From Cordylochernes scorpioides (lineage: Eukaryota > Arthropoda > Arachnida > Pseudoscorpiones > Chernetidae): a stretch of DNA of 64,000 nucleotides. How positions within the stretch are numbered: position 1 is the stretch's first letter; the number at the start of each line of letters is the position of its first letter. The notes under the pieces were generated by a model. The model was not told the DNA's origin, did no database searches, and was given only the letters and a program-made list of their open reading frames with translations. The translations under genes and the position numbers were made by a program. Positions 31,504-43,429 of this stretch are shown here, piece after piece. The DNA is taken from contig CP092879.1 of the NCBI GenBank assembly GCA_030710605.1, positions 48,977,946 through 49,041,945 on the forward strand, read 5' to 3'.

Positions 31504-31917
31504 ATGGAACAGGGAAGAGAGGAGGATTCAAAGGAGCACATGGAGTCCGATCCCGACTACGAAAGTGGCGAAAACACCACTTTTCCAAAGAAAGAAACCA
31601 CCCTCGGTAGGACGCAGGAAATCGCCCCCAGCCAGCAGGACGCCACGCCCCCGCCGCCGGTATCAGATGTCCTGGGGAGTTTAGCCAGGACGCTACATCA
31701 GCTTTCTGCCGTGACCGGACTATCGCGAGATGTAGAACTAACGCGCTACGATGGTTCGTACGAGGCGCAGAGCTTCTTCACCAACTACGACGCCCAAGCA
31801 GATCGGGCCCAACTACAATACTCTACAAGACTGAGAAAGCCACCAAATCTCCTGCAAGCACCCCTCCGAGTTACCAACACGCGAGCGTATGTTACCTGCT
31901 CCTCCGACCATCTCTAA
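31504..31917 (+). pseudogene. gag N-terminal remnant
   Basis: A 137-residue frame starts 80 bp after the LTR. An acidic, low-complexity N-terminus precedes LTRYDGSYEAQSFFTNYDAQ, the YDG...FF pattern at the start of many Gypsy capsid domains. The frame then loses similarity and stops, so capsid and nucleocapsid are deleted. Confidence 0.55.
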
Positions 31918-32050
31918 ACCACGAGCCCAGCGCAAACAATGAACTCTGACTGTCCCAAAGATCCTCCAACTATGGCACCAAACCAGGACTGTCCCGACAT
32001 ACAAGACAGCACAACAGTAGGTTCCTCCTTCTATAATTTTTGTTGAACAA

Positions 32051-32878
32051 TTGCTCGTTCGAGCGGAACTGTCCAATAATGTAAACCTACCTCTACTACT
32101 TGATACAGGAGCATCTATCGATATAATTAGGCAGAATACTTTTAAAATAATAGAAACCAGTTTGCAAAATAGAATATCTACCCACTTAACTATTAACGCC
32201 ATAGCTAACAATGTTTTCACCATAGGCTATATCTTTTTAAACTTAAAAATAGGTAACATAACGCAGAATCTAAAATTCCATATCCTAGATACACCCTTGC
32301 CTTTTGGCATCTTATCCCTTAACTCTATAAAAATATTACTACTAATTATAAACTGTCCTCAGCTACTCCTGTATCAAGATAATGTACTTCTACCAACTAC
32401 CTTGTACCAATTCACCTCGTGCAAGCAACACGTGTCCCATGGACAGGTTAATACAACTGTCCCATTTATTAAATTTTCCCCTCCTGGAACGGGTTGCTCA
32501 CACGTGGTAAACTCCAATGCTCTTATTTGGCCTCATTGTAATGTTCCTAATCCCATTTTCAACGCCCCTATGTCCTTTTCTTTCATATCTTTGGACAGAA
32601 GTAACCTAGGTCACAGTCCCTATAATTTATGCAAGGTGCTGCATCAATTTGCACCCGATTTCGCCGACAACAAAAACAACTATCTTTCCCAAAACAAGTT
32701 AAAATTAAAAATCCCATCAACTACCTCGCCAGTAGCAAAACTAAGTCACAGCCTTCCAAAACTATTCCAATCGTTAAATTCCCACATAACTACACTCCTG
32801 CCTTTTACATGCATAGTTAATCAGCGACAAATCTCTCTCAACAAAATAAACAACACCCTCTCACATCACTTTTTCTAA
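32051..32878 (+). pseudogene. Retropepsin (aspartic protease) remnant
   Basis: The 275-residue frame has the active-site strand LPLLLDTGASIDII at about residues 14-27 and, some 70 residues on, an LPFGILSLNSI segment where the family has an I-I-L-G motif, a degenerate flap-side match. The rest is poorly conserved. No start needs to be assumed because it would be part of a polyprotein. Confidence 0.65.
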
Positions 32879-33338
32879 TTGGCAACAATTTTCAATGCGC
32901 GACTTCACACCCAAATCCAATTTCGAGCCACACAAGCTCCATAACGTCGCCCCACTAAACACACACAAGAAAAAAATTCACATTAAACGTGCCATATCCA
33001 CTAATAATATAAAAATTCTCGATATGTTCGTACAACCAGCACCCATGACTTTAGTAAATTTGTTATTCATAGTAAAACAGGTTAGATTTTGTACAAAACA
33101 AAGACTTCACGTGACACCTTTTCATTTACAATTTTTTCGCTTCGTGTCACAGAGCCACACCACAAAACTCTTTCAATTTTCAGGCCAAAGACGCCTTCAT
33201 CACGCCTGTGACACATTTAACCTCAAAACGTGTCCACGTCGAAAGTCGCAATTTCACTCAATTTTAACCCGATATCACTGAATAACATTTTTACTAAGTC
33301 CGCAATAACTAGTCCGCAATAGATACAATAACCGGATT

Positions 33339-33502
33339 TTCGAAATACAAACACAAATCGAACAAATGCTTGAACACAGGATAATTACAACCTCTGTATC
33401 TCCCTATGTCAATCCCATAACGCTTGTCACCAAACGTGACAAATCAAAACGCTTTTGCGTTTACAATTATAGAAATAATATCTCCGAACGTAGTTCGAAT
33501 TA
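33339..33502 (+). pseudogene. Reverse transcriptase N-terminal remnant
   Basis: The frame reads IEQMLEHRIITTSVSPYVNP then ITLVTKRDKSKRFCVYNYRN-like sequence, the SPyaSPi.lV.KkD...RfCvDYR block of Gypsy RTs. It breaks before the catalytic YxDD region. Integrase and RNase H are absent downstream. Confidence 0.65.
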
Positions 33503-35505
33503 ACAAATCCAATAAGTTGGAAGAAGCAAGCAGCCCCACAAGGGGCCTCTGACCCAAATAAATATGCCCGCCACCCCCCGGAACTCGCTAATAATAAATT
33601 CGAGGGGAGATGGACAAACAAACAGCCGACATCTTGTTACGGCCCGTCGCCACCCCGTGTTCTCTAATGAACTTTCGCCACCTATTAAATTAAATATTAG
33701 TGCATGCCTTTTACTATATACCGTTCTAAACCCCAGGTCTAGATTCTCTCGCCCTCGATTAACTTGTCCACTTAACATCGACACTTAGATCCAAGGACAA
33801 CACTTTACCTACAAAAATCACACACACTCACACATGTTTAAAAAAAAAACGACAACATTAGGACTCAGTGAGTTTCACAGTTGGAAACAATGTGATCCAC
33901 GAGTCGCGTCAAACATAAAACAAATTCGATAAGTTAGATAAACTCATGCCAACCAGACCAAAGATATCGCGATCGAGGACAATTTAAAGCTCTCTCTACC
34001 CATCCTAAAAAACAGGAACATACATTTGGCCTACAACTTTCCATTCTTTCACGATATATAATTTCTATGTATAATCTTACTTGCTCTTCTTTCTCGATGA
34101 ACATTTTTTAAAAATATCCTTTATCTAATCAATATCTAGCTCTTATAAGTTTTTTTTTTACGTCAACCAATCAGTTTAGATTATTGTCGTTTTATTTTAT
34201 TTTTCTTTACCAAAACTTATTTACTTTTGCTTTATGACTCTATTCTATAATCAACTTTATATTTTATCTTTCATATCTAATAATCTCAAGTTTATATTTC
34301 ATGTTTATATATCACTAATTTGCATTTTGTCATTTTATATTTTCTCTCACTTTATAAATTAGATGTTATTTACATTGTTTCATCTTCCGCTACCATGTCA
34401 ATGCTATCGAGTATATTATTGCTCATTATTAATTTTCATTTAATATTTTCACTTTCTATTACCCCTTATATACTGCTATAGTGTGTTAATCTTTGTATCA
34501 TGTCATCACTATTTTTACTTTTTTTTTAAAAGATTACTTTGCATTTAACTTCGCAATTCTATTTTCGATTTTTCAAATCCTTTAACGCTATATGCAAAGC
34601 CTTAATTTCGCAATTTCATATCTCAATGATATATTCTTTTATAATCAAACTAAAAATAATGATCTAAAAACAGGGCAATCTTCAATAACCTCTTAAACAA
34701 CCACTTTAAAGGTTACTTCTTAATAAATACTAACCCTTTTCCGCAGGAACTTTTAACTCCTTCGCAGGCTAGACTTGACCTACTTTGATTTCGTAATTAA
34801 CAATATTGACACACCGTCCTCCAGATTTACCTATCCCAACTTCTGGTTTGGATACGTGCAAATTGTATTTTTTTAATATATTCCAGGGCACTCTCATACC
34901 ACACGCTGGCACATCTTTTTTTTATTTTACTCTTTTTCTCGCTAAGCCCCTGACGACTCCAATTAAAACTTTGATTTCTGGTCACTGATCTTCGCCCTCA
35001 TTTATCCTGCATGCGTACGTCTTAACGACTAATTACTAAAACCCATAACAATCACCCTTATCTTACTTTTCGATTGTGGTACTGTAACTTTATTCGGTCC
35101 TTAAATTTACATGTGAAACATGGCCTAGGTTTTCCGCGCCGTGCACATTAAATGGTTTGGGACTTGAGTCAAAGTGACATTGCCTCAACCAAGTAATAAC
35201 TAACCCCTCAACCCTTTCTAACGCCCATCACGAAGAGATCATGATTTTCCCATCCAATCATTTATATTTTAACCTATCATCATTATATGTTCTCTATTAA
35301 TTATTTTATTCCTATTTTTGTTTTACTTGTATGTTTAGTATTAGTTGTTTATGCTTTATTATCTCTTATGGATATACAGAAATCAACCCCATGTTATATA
35401 CCAACTCATTTCAATTAATTTAAAAAAAAAATTACTTCCTTAACAGTCTTCCTATTCCGCTCTCTTAAATCCCTCCATATGAACCCTCTCACATCCGGGG
35501 CCATC
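33503..35505 (+). other. Non-coding interior of the LTR element
   Basis: Pyrimidine- and AT-rich sequence with only short frames, none recognisable. No purine tract immediately precedes the 3' LTR (it reads ccggggccatc), which is unusual for a plus-oriented element. Confidence 0.5.
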
Positions 35506-36136
35506 TGTGATGATTTAAGACCATGGAATTGTTGTAAATAGTCCAGATATCTACTACCACATGTTCCACCACGTGACTGTATATAACTTCTTACTTACTG
35601 CAAATAGAAAGCCTCAACTAACATCAATCTGTACCGCATAAGAATCTAATAAAGTATAGCAACTGTACAGATAGAAGGAATGGAGACTAACAGGAGAAGA
35701 TTAAGGTTAAAACTAATCAGGCTTAGGTGAGAATAGAAGAAGGCCTAGCAAAAACCCAGTCCAACTTTTACGAGGTCGTGGCCCTCCTGGATAATAAAAC
35801 TTTCCCCCCCTGTTTACGTCAGAAAAGGGCAGCGACCTGTTCGGACCCGCTCAGCTATAAAAAGGAGGTCCCGATCCTCAGTTAGCCAGTCCTTAGTTAG
35901 TCGTCGTTCCAGTTCCAGTGCACCGGACGCTCCGATCCAAGGTACACCCTTTCCTACCAGAATTCTCCTCATCCCATTCCTTCTTGATGTTCAGACGCTT
36001 CTTAGTGGAATCTCTGTTTGCTTATTTCACCTTTGGCCCAGCTGTGTCGCCTTCCACCACGATTGCACGGTAGAGTTGACATCGAGGTTCGTCTAGCATC
36101 AGGTAACACTGGTCCCAGAGGTCCCAAGATATCACA
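35506..36136 (+). repeat. 3' LTR
   Basis: It matches 30793-31423 with C-to-T differences seen in cttgatgttcag and accacgattgcacgg. The TATA box is repeated at 35856. Confidence 0.9.
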
Positions 36137-36339
36137 TATATATATATATGTTTCTATGAAAATGTTAAACTGCAAGACGCAGGTTATCATCATCCCCTTT
36201 TGATTTGTTTTTGTCACTTTGGCGGTTCGCAAATAAACAACAAAAGCTGTATCAGACATTATAAAGACAATAAAGATTTTCTGATAATAAAAGTGTACAA
36301 AGATGTTGCATCTACCATTATTGAACTGAATATGAGAAA

Positions 36340-36460
36340 TAAAGAATTGGAAAGGTTTGGTTCATCAGTGGTGAATCTTCTCAGAGATTCCATCGATTCA
36401 ATCCATCAGATTGCTACAACTATTGTGCGCATGTTGATTCTTCATATATAGGCTTCAGTT
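36340..36460 (+). repeat. Diverged fragment of the M5/SINE-C neighbourhood
   Basis: gtttggttcatcagtggtga and ttctcagagattcc resemble the M5 interior. Weak. Confidence 0.35.
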
Positions 36461-36514
36461 GAAAGCTTATTTTTGGTGATAGTGTTTAAAGAAACTATGG
36501 AAAGTTATTTGGCA

Positions 36515-36795
36515 AGTTTTTCCGCAAATGTTTCTTTTGAACGAAAAATCGTATTTTAAGGAGAAATAACGACTATTTCTATCCTTATGGATGAAGTATG
36601 AAAGGATGAATTGTGAAGAGTAATGATGAACGTAAAAATAAAAGTGTTCAGGGAATTATTTTTCCGTTCATCATTACTCTTCACAATTCATCCTTTCATA
36701 CTTCATCCCTAAGGATAGAAATAGTCGTTATTTCTCTTTAAAATAAATTACGATTTTTCGTTCAAAAGAAACATTTGCGGTAAAACTTGTCAAAC
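36515..36795. repeat. Inverted pair of SINE-C bodies
   Basis: The segment aggagaaataacgactattt ... gaagagtaatgatgaacgta (36555-36640) is followed directly by its reverse complement (36660-36790). Neither half carries the tRNA head seen at 345-553 and 8966-9185, so the body may be a foldback transposon into which a tRNA-like piece was captured, or the reverse. Confidence 0.7.
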
Positions 36796-37968
36796 AATCA
36801 TAAGCCTCATTATATTGTATTATGGAAAGATATACTGCAATTGTAAAATTTCGCACATATTTAAGCTTCGACGCGAACACTGCACTTCAGCTTTAAGGAC
36901 AAGGCAACAAATACAAAAGCCTATTAAATCAACAGAGCTAAATAATATACATGGTACACTCTGTATCTAGGGGGTGGAGTCATTCAACACTATTGCTTTT
37001 TTAATTAATAGGCGAATTTCTATATTTATTGAACTGAGTTTTTCACATATTTAAATATATCCTTAAGAAGTGTCATGACATTAAATCAACCCTGTTACCA
37101 TAGCCTTCATATAATCGTTAAGAATTGTTTTCATATAAGCGTTCTGAAATTTTTAAAGCTTGTGTGGTTGATTCTCATTAAATACGCTCGCTGGGGATGT
37201 CGGAATTGTGAGGCGTATTCGAGCCACGTGACCCATAGTGGCTGACTTGATCCCACCAGCACCAAGTCAGAATCCAACATGGACTCTATCTAAATGCCCA
37301 ATCCCTATGTGCAAGCCATAAACCCATGTTGACTGATAACATCACCATCTTCAGGCAGAAAACCAGCTCCACCTCGAGCCCTAAACCTCCTCAAGCCGAC
37401 TTCAAAATGTCCTGGTCCCACCATGTCCATTTTTATTTATATATTTTAAAATAAATACTCAATACATTTTAATCCATATTTTTATTGGTGAATTTTAAAA
37501 TACTGCTTATGCTATTTTTTTTTCACAGAGAGGGGCGATAATAGCTTTGTGATGAGTTTGGCAACATTGGGGCAAGTAAAGGGATTATTAGGATTATTTT
37601 AGAGTTAAGAGCAAGAAAAAGTAACAAGCAGACATTTCTAAGCAGCGGAGAGCGAGGGATTTTGTCCCCCCCGAGATTTAGCACAAGCACACACACACAT
37701 ATACCTAAAGATATTTATACCATAATATATTTGAAAAATGAACCATTTTATATAACTCCCTCCATACATTATTTTCAATATGATGATCTGGGTTGCTTTT
37801 ATTTTTTAGAACGGCACTCAATGAAGTTATTTGAAAGCATAACCTTTTAACTTTAAAATGTTTGTTTTATACCATAAAATATATTATTATTGAACATAAT
37901 ACTGTTGATTTAAAAGTTTAAAGTCCCTTTATATATGGTGGAACGAAATCAAAATATCTTTATCTATC
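36796..37968. other. Unassigned sequence
   Basis: 37190-37440 is clearly GC-richer (ctcgctggggatgtcggaat ... caccatgtcc) but gives no convincing frame or family. The rest is AT-rich. Confidence 0.35.
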
Positions 37969-38200
37969 TATCTATATATATATAAAATTGAATGTCTGTC
38001 TGTTTGTCTGTCTGTCTGTACTCTATATATTCAAAAACCATATATCCAATCGCCGTGAAATTTTGGGATATTATTAGGTATATCCCAGGGAAGGTTTTTG
38101 AAAAATAGTTTCTTGAATATCTTGAATATCCTTAGAGTTATTTGCAGATTTGTAGATTTAACTCGCAAGCAGCGCCTCCTAGCGGGGGGGGGGGGGTAAC
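37969..38200 (+). mobile_element. Helitron-like 5' end
   Basis: tctatatatatataaaattg followed by tgtctgtctgtttgtctgtc resembles the 5' end at 29156. I did not locate a 3' hairpin with CTAG, and a poly-G run (38186-38197) follows, so the copy may be truncated. Confidence 0.4.
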
Positions 38201-38723
38201 AAGTTTTTTTTATCTATAAGTTTTATTATCACTAAGTTTATTATCTTAAAGATTATTTATCAAAAGTAAGATTTTCTACCTATTAATTGCGCACAAGTCA
38301 AAGTTAGTTTTAAAAATATAAAGATTTCTACGATTAAACAAAGTTAGTTTTATCATTTATCTATGTTAAAATCGGGAGATTTTACACGTTTTACTTTGTA
38401 TAATAGAAGAAGAAAATTATATACATAATATGCCCCGCTTTGGGCGGCATTGTTAAAATCGGGAGATTTTTATACTTTTTTACGTTGTTGTCATTAAATA
38501 AACTATTTCCAGATCTCTACATGTCCAAATATTCGGGCGCTAGTGGCTGCAGAAAAGCAGACCACAAATTTATTCATCTATGGCACATGTAGAGACCTAA
38601 AGCTGTGCCGGCTAGCAATTAATGTTGAAGGAGAAATTAACAAATCATTTTTTGTCTAAACAAAATTTTATTTAGATCAATAAAATAATATTTCAATGTA
38701 CATCAGGTATATTTATTAAAAAC
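38201..38723. other. Unassigned AT-rich sequence left of the Copia element
   Basis: The short repeat aaaatcgggagattttta occurs twice (38370 and 38455); nothing else is recognised. Confidence 0.35.
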
Positions 38724-38942
38724 TGTTGAAGTTTGAGATTGAATCAAGGAATAAAAAGATTATTTATTAAACAAAGTAACTTAAAACAAGATGTTAAAGT
38801 AGCAACATTTTAAAGGCAAGTAGATAGAGGAAAGCAGAGACAAAAACTAAATATCTTGACGTCGACCGCAGCGCCGCCGCGGCCGTTGATTGGTCGATCC
38901 TCCAATACTCCATGCAGAGGTCCGTGGATCGCTATTCCAACA
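38724..38942 (-). repeat. Copia 3' LTR
   Basis: On the minus strand it starts TGTTGGAATAGC and ends CTTCAACA. A purine tract (GAGAGGGAG, plus-strand 38943-38951) precedes it. The pol frame runs 11 bp into it. Confidence 0.95.
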
Positions 38943-40272
38943 CTCCCTCTCGATCCAAAATGTTCAGTAGACCTATTAAGTAGTGGAATTGGTTTCGTGG
39001 AAGAGGTTTAGTCATTATATCAGCTAGCTGTTCTGAGCTGCAAACATGATGCACTTTAAGTTCACCTTCTTCATGTTTGGATCTAATGAAGTGGTAGCGA
39101 ACATCAAGTTGGTCTTGTCCAGTGAAGAGAATTCCCATGTGTGGAGTGCCTTTCAGATAACGGAAAAAATTCTTCACTGTTGTACAATGTGCAGGTCCTG
39201 GATATTCTAGGAATTTACTCACTTGTGAAACTGCATAAGTGATATCTGGACGTGAAACACATGATGCAAACATAAGGGATCCAACAGCTTCTCGAAAAGG
39301 GAATTTAGGCATCTTTTCCTTTTGTTCTGGAGTAGGACAGTCCTGCTTTGTTAAGATGACAGAAGGATCCATTGGCACCGAAGCAGGAATACAGTCAGCC
39401 ATATTAAATTTACTCAAAATTTTGTCAATATATGATGACTGGTGAATGAAAATACTTGCCCTATCTTCTGACTGCTCTATTTGTAGCCCAACAAAAAAGT
39501 TGACACTTCCAGATGTAATTTCAAATGCGTGTTCTAACTCATCCATTATAATAGCTATTGCCTCTTTATCTTTAGATAGAATAATTCCATCATCAACATA
39601 GAGAGCTAAGATAACATTTGAATCATTGTGTGTTCCAATGAAAATGCACGGGTCGGCGTCTGATGTTTTGAAATTATGGCTATTCAAAAAATTGGTAAAT
39701 TTCTTATTCCAATTTCTAGAAGATTGTTTAAGACCATACAGACTTTTATGTAATCTATAGCAGCTATTATCATCTCTCTTGTAGCCTTCTGGTTGTTCAA
39801 GATAAACAAGTTCCTCTAATTCGCCATTGAGAAAAGCTGTCTTTACATCGAATTGCTTAAGAAACATCCTTTCAGAAGCAGCGTGTGATAAAAGAATGCC
39901 TAACGAATCATACCTGACTACTGGGCTAAACATATCGAAATAGTCAACATTTTTGATTTGAGAATAGCCTTTTGCAACTAATCTGGCTTTGAACCGTTGA
40001 ATTGTACCATCGGACTCCGTTTTAATTTTATAAACCCATTTACAACCAATAGGTTTATGACCATCTGCCAAACGTTCTAAAGTCCATGTTTTATTTTTAT
40101 TTAATGCATCAATCTCTTCATCCATGGCTAATTTCCATCTTTCTGAATCTGAACTCGTTATTGCATCTATATAGTTACTGGGTTCATCAGCGAGCGCAAA
40201 GTTACATTGGCTATTCGAAACTTTAGAGCGTGTTATCATTGGATGCGAACTGATATCGGATACTGGCGGCAT
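38932..40272 (-). pseudogene. Copia pol: reverse transcriptase and truncated RNase H
   Basis: 446 codons in the same frame as the integrase block. RT landmarks: KWVYKIKTESDG, FKARLVAKGYSQ, AFLNGELEELVYLEQPEGY, YGLKQSSRNW, and the catalytic LYVDDGII. After the RT connection domain (PDITYAVSQVSKF, YLKGT) the frame jumps at about 39114 to the RNase H tail (ADIMTKPLP), so the central RNase H segment with its catalytic Asp/Glu residues is missing without a frame change. The family would have about 100 more residues here. Confidence 0.9.
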
Positions 40273-40275
40273 TTC

Positions 40276-41613
40276 CTACACTGGAATGTTTGCTGTCGCA
40301 ACTGGTGATTCATCCGGAGCGCTGTTAATCTGAAATATTATTTCTTTTGGTTTGGTAGATTCTCTATCTGGAGTAGCTTTCTCATCGAATGTGACATCTT
40401 TAGAAATTCTTATTTTTCTAGTTTTCCAATCCCATAATCTAAAATTTTTGCTTGTATTCTCATAACCTAAAAACATAAGTTTTATCGATTTATTATCCCA
40501 CTTTTTACGGTTTTCTTTGGGAATATGCATATAAGCATTACAGCCAAATATTTTATAGTTAGCTACATTAGGCTTTGTGCCAAAGAAAAGTTCATAAGGT
40601 GTTGTTCCAGGGGTTTGCTTAGTCGCACTTCTATTTAGAATATTAGTGGCTGTGTTACATGCCTCAGCCCAAAAAAATCCTGGAAGATTTCGTGAATTTA
40701 GCATGGACCTGGCTGCTTCCACAATCGTACGATTGTCTCTTTCTATACGTCCTATCTGTTCGTGCACATAAGGTGCAGTGAACTCGTGAATTATCCCAAA
40801 TCTTTTACATAAATCTCCAAAATTATCGCTTTTGAATTCTAGCGCATTATCAGTCCTAAGAACTTTTATCTTATTTCCAGTTTGAGTATAGATTAGAGTA
40901 GCATATTCTTTGAATATATCTAGCACATCTGATTTGTTTTTAATAAAATAAATATGGCGATAACCACTAAAGTAATCTTTAAATAAGCAGAAATACAGAT
41001 ATTTACTTAATGATTGAGTCTGCATTGGGCCACAAATATCAGCATAAATAAACTCACCTAGCTGGTAGTTTTTGCCATCTGAGGGATAGCACGACTTTCT
41101 ATGGGCTTTTCCAAGTTGGCATCCTTCACAGAAGAAAAAATCTCCCTCTAAATCTTGAGGCTGCAGACCATCCACCAATCCTTTGGTCGCCATCTCTCGA
41201 AGTGTAGCAACTGGAAGATGCGCAAGTCTCTCGTGCCACAACTGAAGCTTGTTCTCGCTGGTGATGTAACCTTGTGATGATGACGTAACCTTGAAGAGCA
41301 TCCTGTAGAGGTCGTCATGACGCACTCCTACGGCTTTTAGGTCATTATCCATGAAGATCTGTAGCTTGTCATGTTTGATAATGACGTTGAATCCTCTTCT
41401 TGTGGACGTAGAAAGGCTATACAAATTTTTCTTTAGTTGCGGCGAGTAGAGCACATTTCTTATGTACGTATTGTACCATCCACCATCGACGTAGGCTTGA
41501 ATCTCGATGTCTCCCATGCCTTCTGCAAGTAGTGTCGAGTTGTCTCCCAAGTAGATTGGATGATCACTGGTGAACGGCGTGTAGGTCTTGAACCACTCTC
41601 GTCGAAATGTCAT
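40276..41613 (-). pseudogene. Copia pol: protease end, GAG-pre-integrase and integrase
   Basis: The in-frame codons just upstream of 41613 spell the retropepsin motif DSGAS (about 41620-41634), cut off from gag by a TGA at 41641-41643. Then come the GAG-pre-integrase HHCC segment (LWHERLAHLPVATLREMA, CEGCQLGKAHRKSC) and integrase with Asp in ADICGP, Asp in LRTDN and Glu in IGRIERDN. A TAG at 40276-40278 separates it from RT one codon later, in the same frame. Confidence 0.9.
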
Positions 41614-41640
41614 GCTGCAGCTTGCACCGCTGTCAGCATA

Positions 41641-42519
41641 TCAAATATCATTGGGCTCTACTTGATTATCGCACAAAATAAGTCCATAATCACTTGAACT
41701 TCCTTTTGAATCATGAAGATTTTTGGATTTATTTTTCTCATTAGCTAATCTTTTTCTACATTCGCGGCTCCAATGTCCAATTTTGTGACAATAGTGGCAT
41801 TTAGTGTTCTTCTTGGCATCTTGAAAAGAACGTTGTGTATCTTTAGGCTTAGTTCGTGCTTGCCTGTGTAATAAGGCCTCATCTTGTTTAGAAGAACCGC
41901 TTTGTTGATTCCTTGTTTCTTCAATCAAAAGTCTTGCAGTTAAATTGTTAAGAGTTTGAGCTTTCGGATCTAACGATTCCCACGCTGCAACAAAGTAGCG
42001 CATACTCGAAGGCAAAGTATTTAAAATTTTTGCTACCTTTTGATCTTCCGTTATGGTTCCGCCCATTTGTGAAATTTGTGCAGAAATATTTTCAATTTTT
42101 GCTATGTAATCACTTATTGTTTCCGATGTCAATCGTGCATCGAAGAATTGTTGCCAAAGTAGGCCAATAGTAAATTCGGATTTTTGTTCATGAATAGCAA
42201 GTAATTTCTGCCACATTTGTGAAGCGGAAGTACAGTTCATCAGGGGCTGAAGAAACTTTAATTCGATTGCCTGTGATAATAACATCCTTGCCTTAACGTT
42301 CTTTGATTTCCAATTCTGTAGTGAACTTTCAGAGTTACTGTCGGAGGAAACAACATTCGGCTTTATTTCTAAGCCTTCCAATAATTCTAGTAATTTTTGT
42401 TGTTCCATAAGAAGCCTGAATTGGAATTTCCATAGTGAAAAGTTTTCACCATTAAAAACTTTAATCCTTGAAAGACAATCTTCGCTCATCTTCTTTGTCT
42501 TGGAATCGGCCAACGACAA
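41641..42519 (-). pseudogene. Copia gag with zinc knuckle
   Basis: 292 residues. The N-terminus (VFNGENFSLWKFQFRLLMEQ at about 21-40) is the UBN2/Copia gag domain; LWQQFFDARL and ILNTLPSSMRYF follow as usual. A CX2CX4HX4C knuckle uses Cys241, Cys244, His249 and Cys254. gag itself looks intact; it ends at the TGA where the polyprotein should run on into protease, so only gag could be made from this copy. Confidence 0.9.
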
Positions 42520-42620
42520 AAAGAAACTAGGGTTATGGTTGGCGGTTGACGCCTAAACTTCGAGCAAAACAAAGGCTTACTCACTGCTGGCGGTTAATCC
42601 TTTTAGGCGCAGTGGAAGCG

Positions 42621-42636
42621 TGCTGGGCCCATAACC
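42621..42636 (-). promoter_or_regulatory. Copia primer-binding site (initiator tRNA-Met)
   Basis: Directly inside the 5' LTR the minus strand reads GGTTATGGGCCCAGCA. This complements the anticodon arm of eukaryotic initiator tRNA-Met, the half-tRNA primer known for Drosophila copia. It confirms orientation and class. Confidence 0.85.
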
Positions 42637-42855
42637 TGTTGAAGTTTGAGATTGAATCAAGGAATAAAAAAATTATTTATTAAACAAAGTAACTTAAAAC
42701 AAGATGTTAAAGTAGCAACATTTTAAAGGCAAGTAGATAGAGGAAAGCAGAGACAAAAACTAAATATCTTGACGTCGACCGCAGCGCCGCCGCGGCCGTT
42801 GATTGGTCGATCCTCCAATACTCCATGCAGAGGTCCGTGGATCGCTATTCCAACA
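42637..42855 (-). repeat. Copia 5' LTR
   Basis: 219 bp, one visible difference from 38724-38942 (aaaaaaatta against aaaaagatta). Confidence 0.95.
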
Positions 42856-42860
42856 AAAAC

Positions 42861-43429
42861 AAAGAAAAATTACTTAATAGAATCATGCATATATATATAA
42901 GATTTAAAAAAAATGTATTAAAGAAAAAACTATATATATGGTTAAAAGGGAGGTTTTTAAAAGTATATATAAACTTTATACAAAAGGCCTATTATGCCAA
43001 AGTCCCAGATTATCCCCAACCTACCTCGGCCACCTGCCACCCAAGTCCATGATTCGAAAAGGGGCGGCTAAGGCCGCAGCCAGCGGCCTGAGCCCTCCGC
43101 AACTCCAAGTCTTTAACTTTTCAGCAAAAAAAAAAAAACAAATCAAACTCTTGCTAAGAAAAAAAATGTAAATATCCCGCTTCCTTGTCCCAGTGTTGCT
43201 GGACTCACCCCCCCCCCCCCCCCCCCCCCCCAAGGCTATCATCACTCTTCTCTCTATGAAAATAAAAAATAAAAAAGGCATCTTAAAAAATAATAAAAAT
43301 AAATTAAATGTAAAAATTATTAAAGAAATATTCACAAAAAAATAAAATAAAAAATACGAAAATATTGAATTCAAAAATAATTTTAAAAATATAATTATTA
43401 TTGTTGATTCTGGGCATCTTGGGGTCAGC
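42861..43429. other. Unassigned, low-complexity tracts
   Basis: A poly-C run (43209-43231) and A-rich tracts. Around 43000-43090 is GC-richer but no family is recognised. Confidence 0.4.

Larger units (their letters stand above)
30793..36136 (+). mobile_element. LTR retroelement with degenerate interior (Gypsy-like)
   Basis: Two 631-bp LTRs (30793-31423 and 35506-36136), beginning TGTGATGATTTAAGACC and ending AAGATATCACA, differ at only two positions that I can see. The interior carries a gag start, a retropepsin and a short RT remnant in sense, then ~1.7 kb without coding. The flanks are TATA repeats, so a 4-bp target duplication (tata) fits but is not diagnostic. Nearly identical LTRs with a dead interior mean it was mobilised in trans. 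Confidence 0.85.
38724..42855 (-). mobile_element. Copia-type LTR retrotransposon, recent but defective
   Basis: Two 219-bp LTRs with a single difference that I can see flank a gag-pol frame on the minus strand. A perfect AAAAC duplication (38719-38723 and 42856-42860) flanks the insertion. Order gag, protease, integrase, RT is the Copia order. Two in-frame stops (at 41641-41643 and 40276-40278) and loss of the RNase H core make it unable to complete its cycle alone. It is inserted alone, outside the two genes. Confidence 0.95.
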
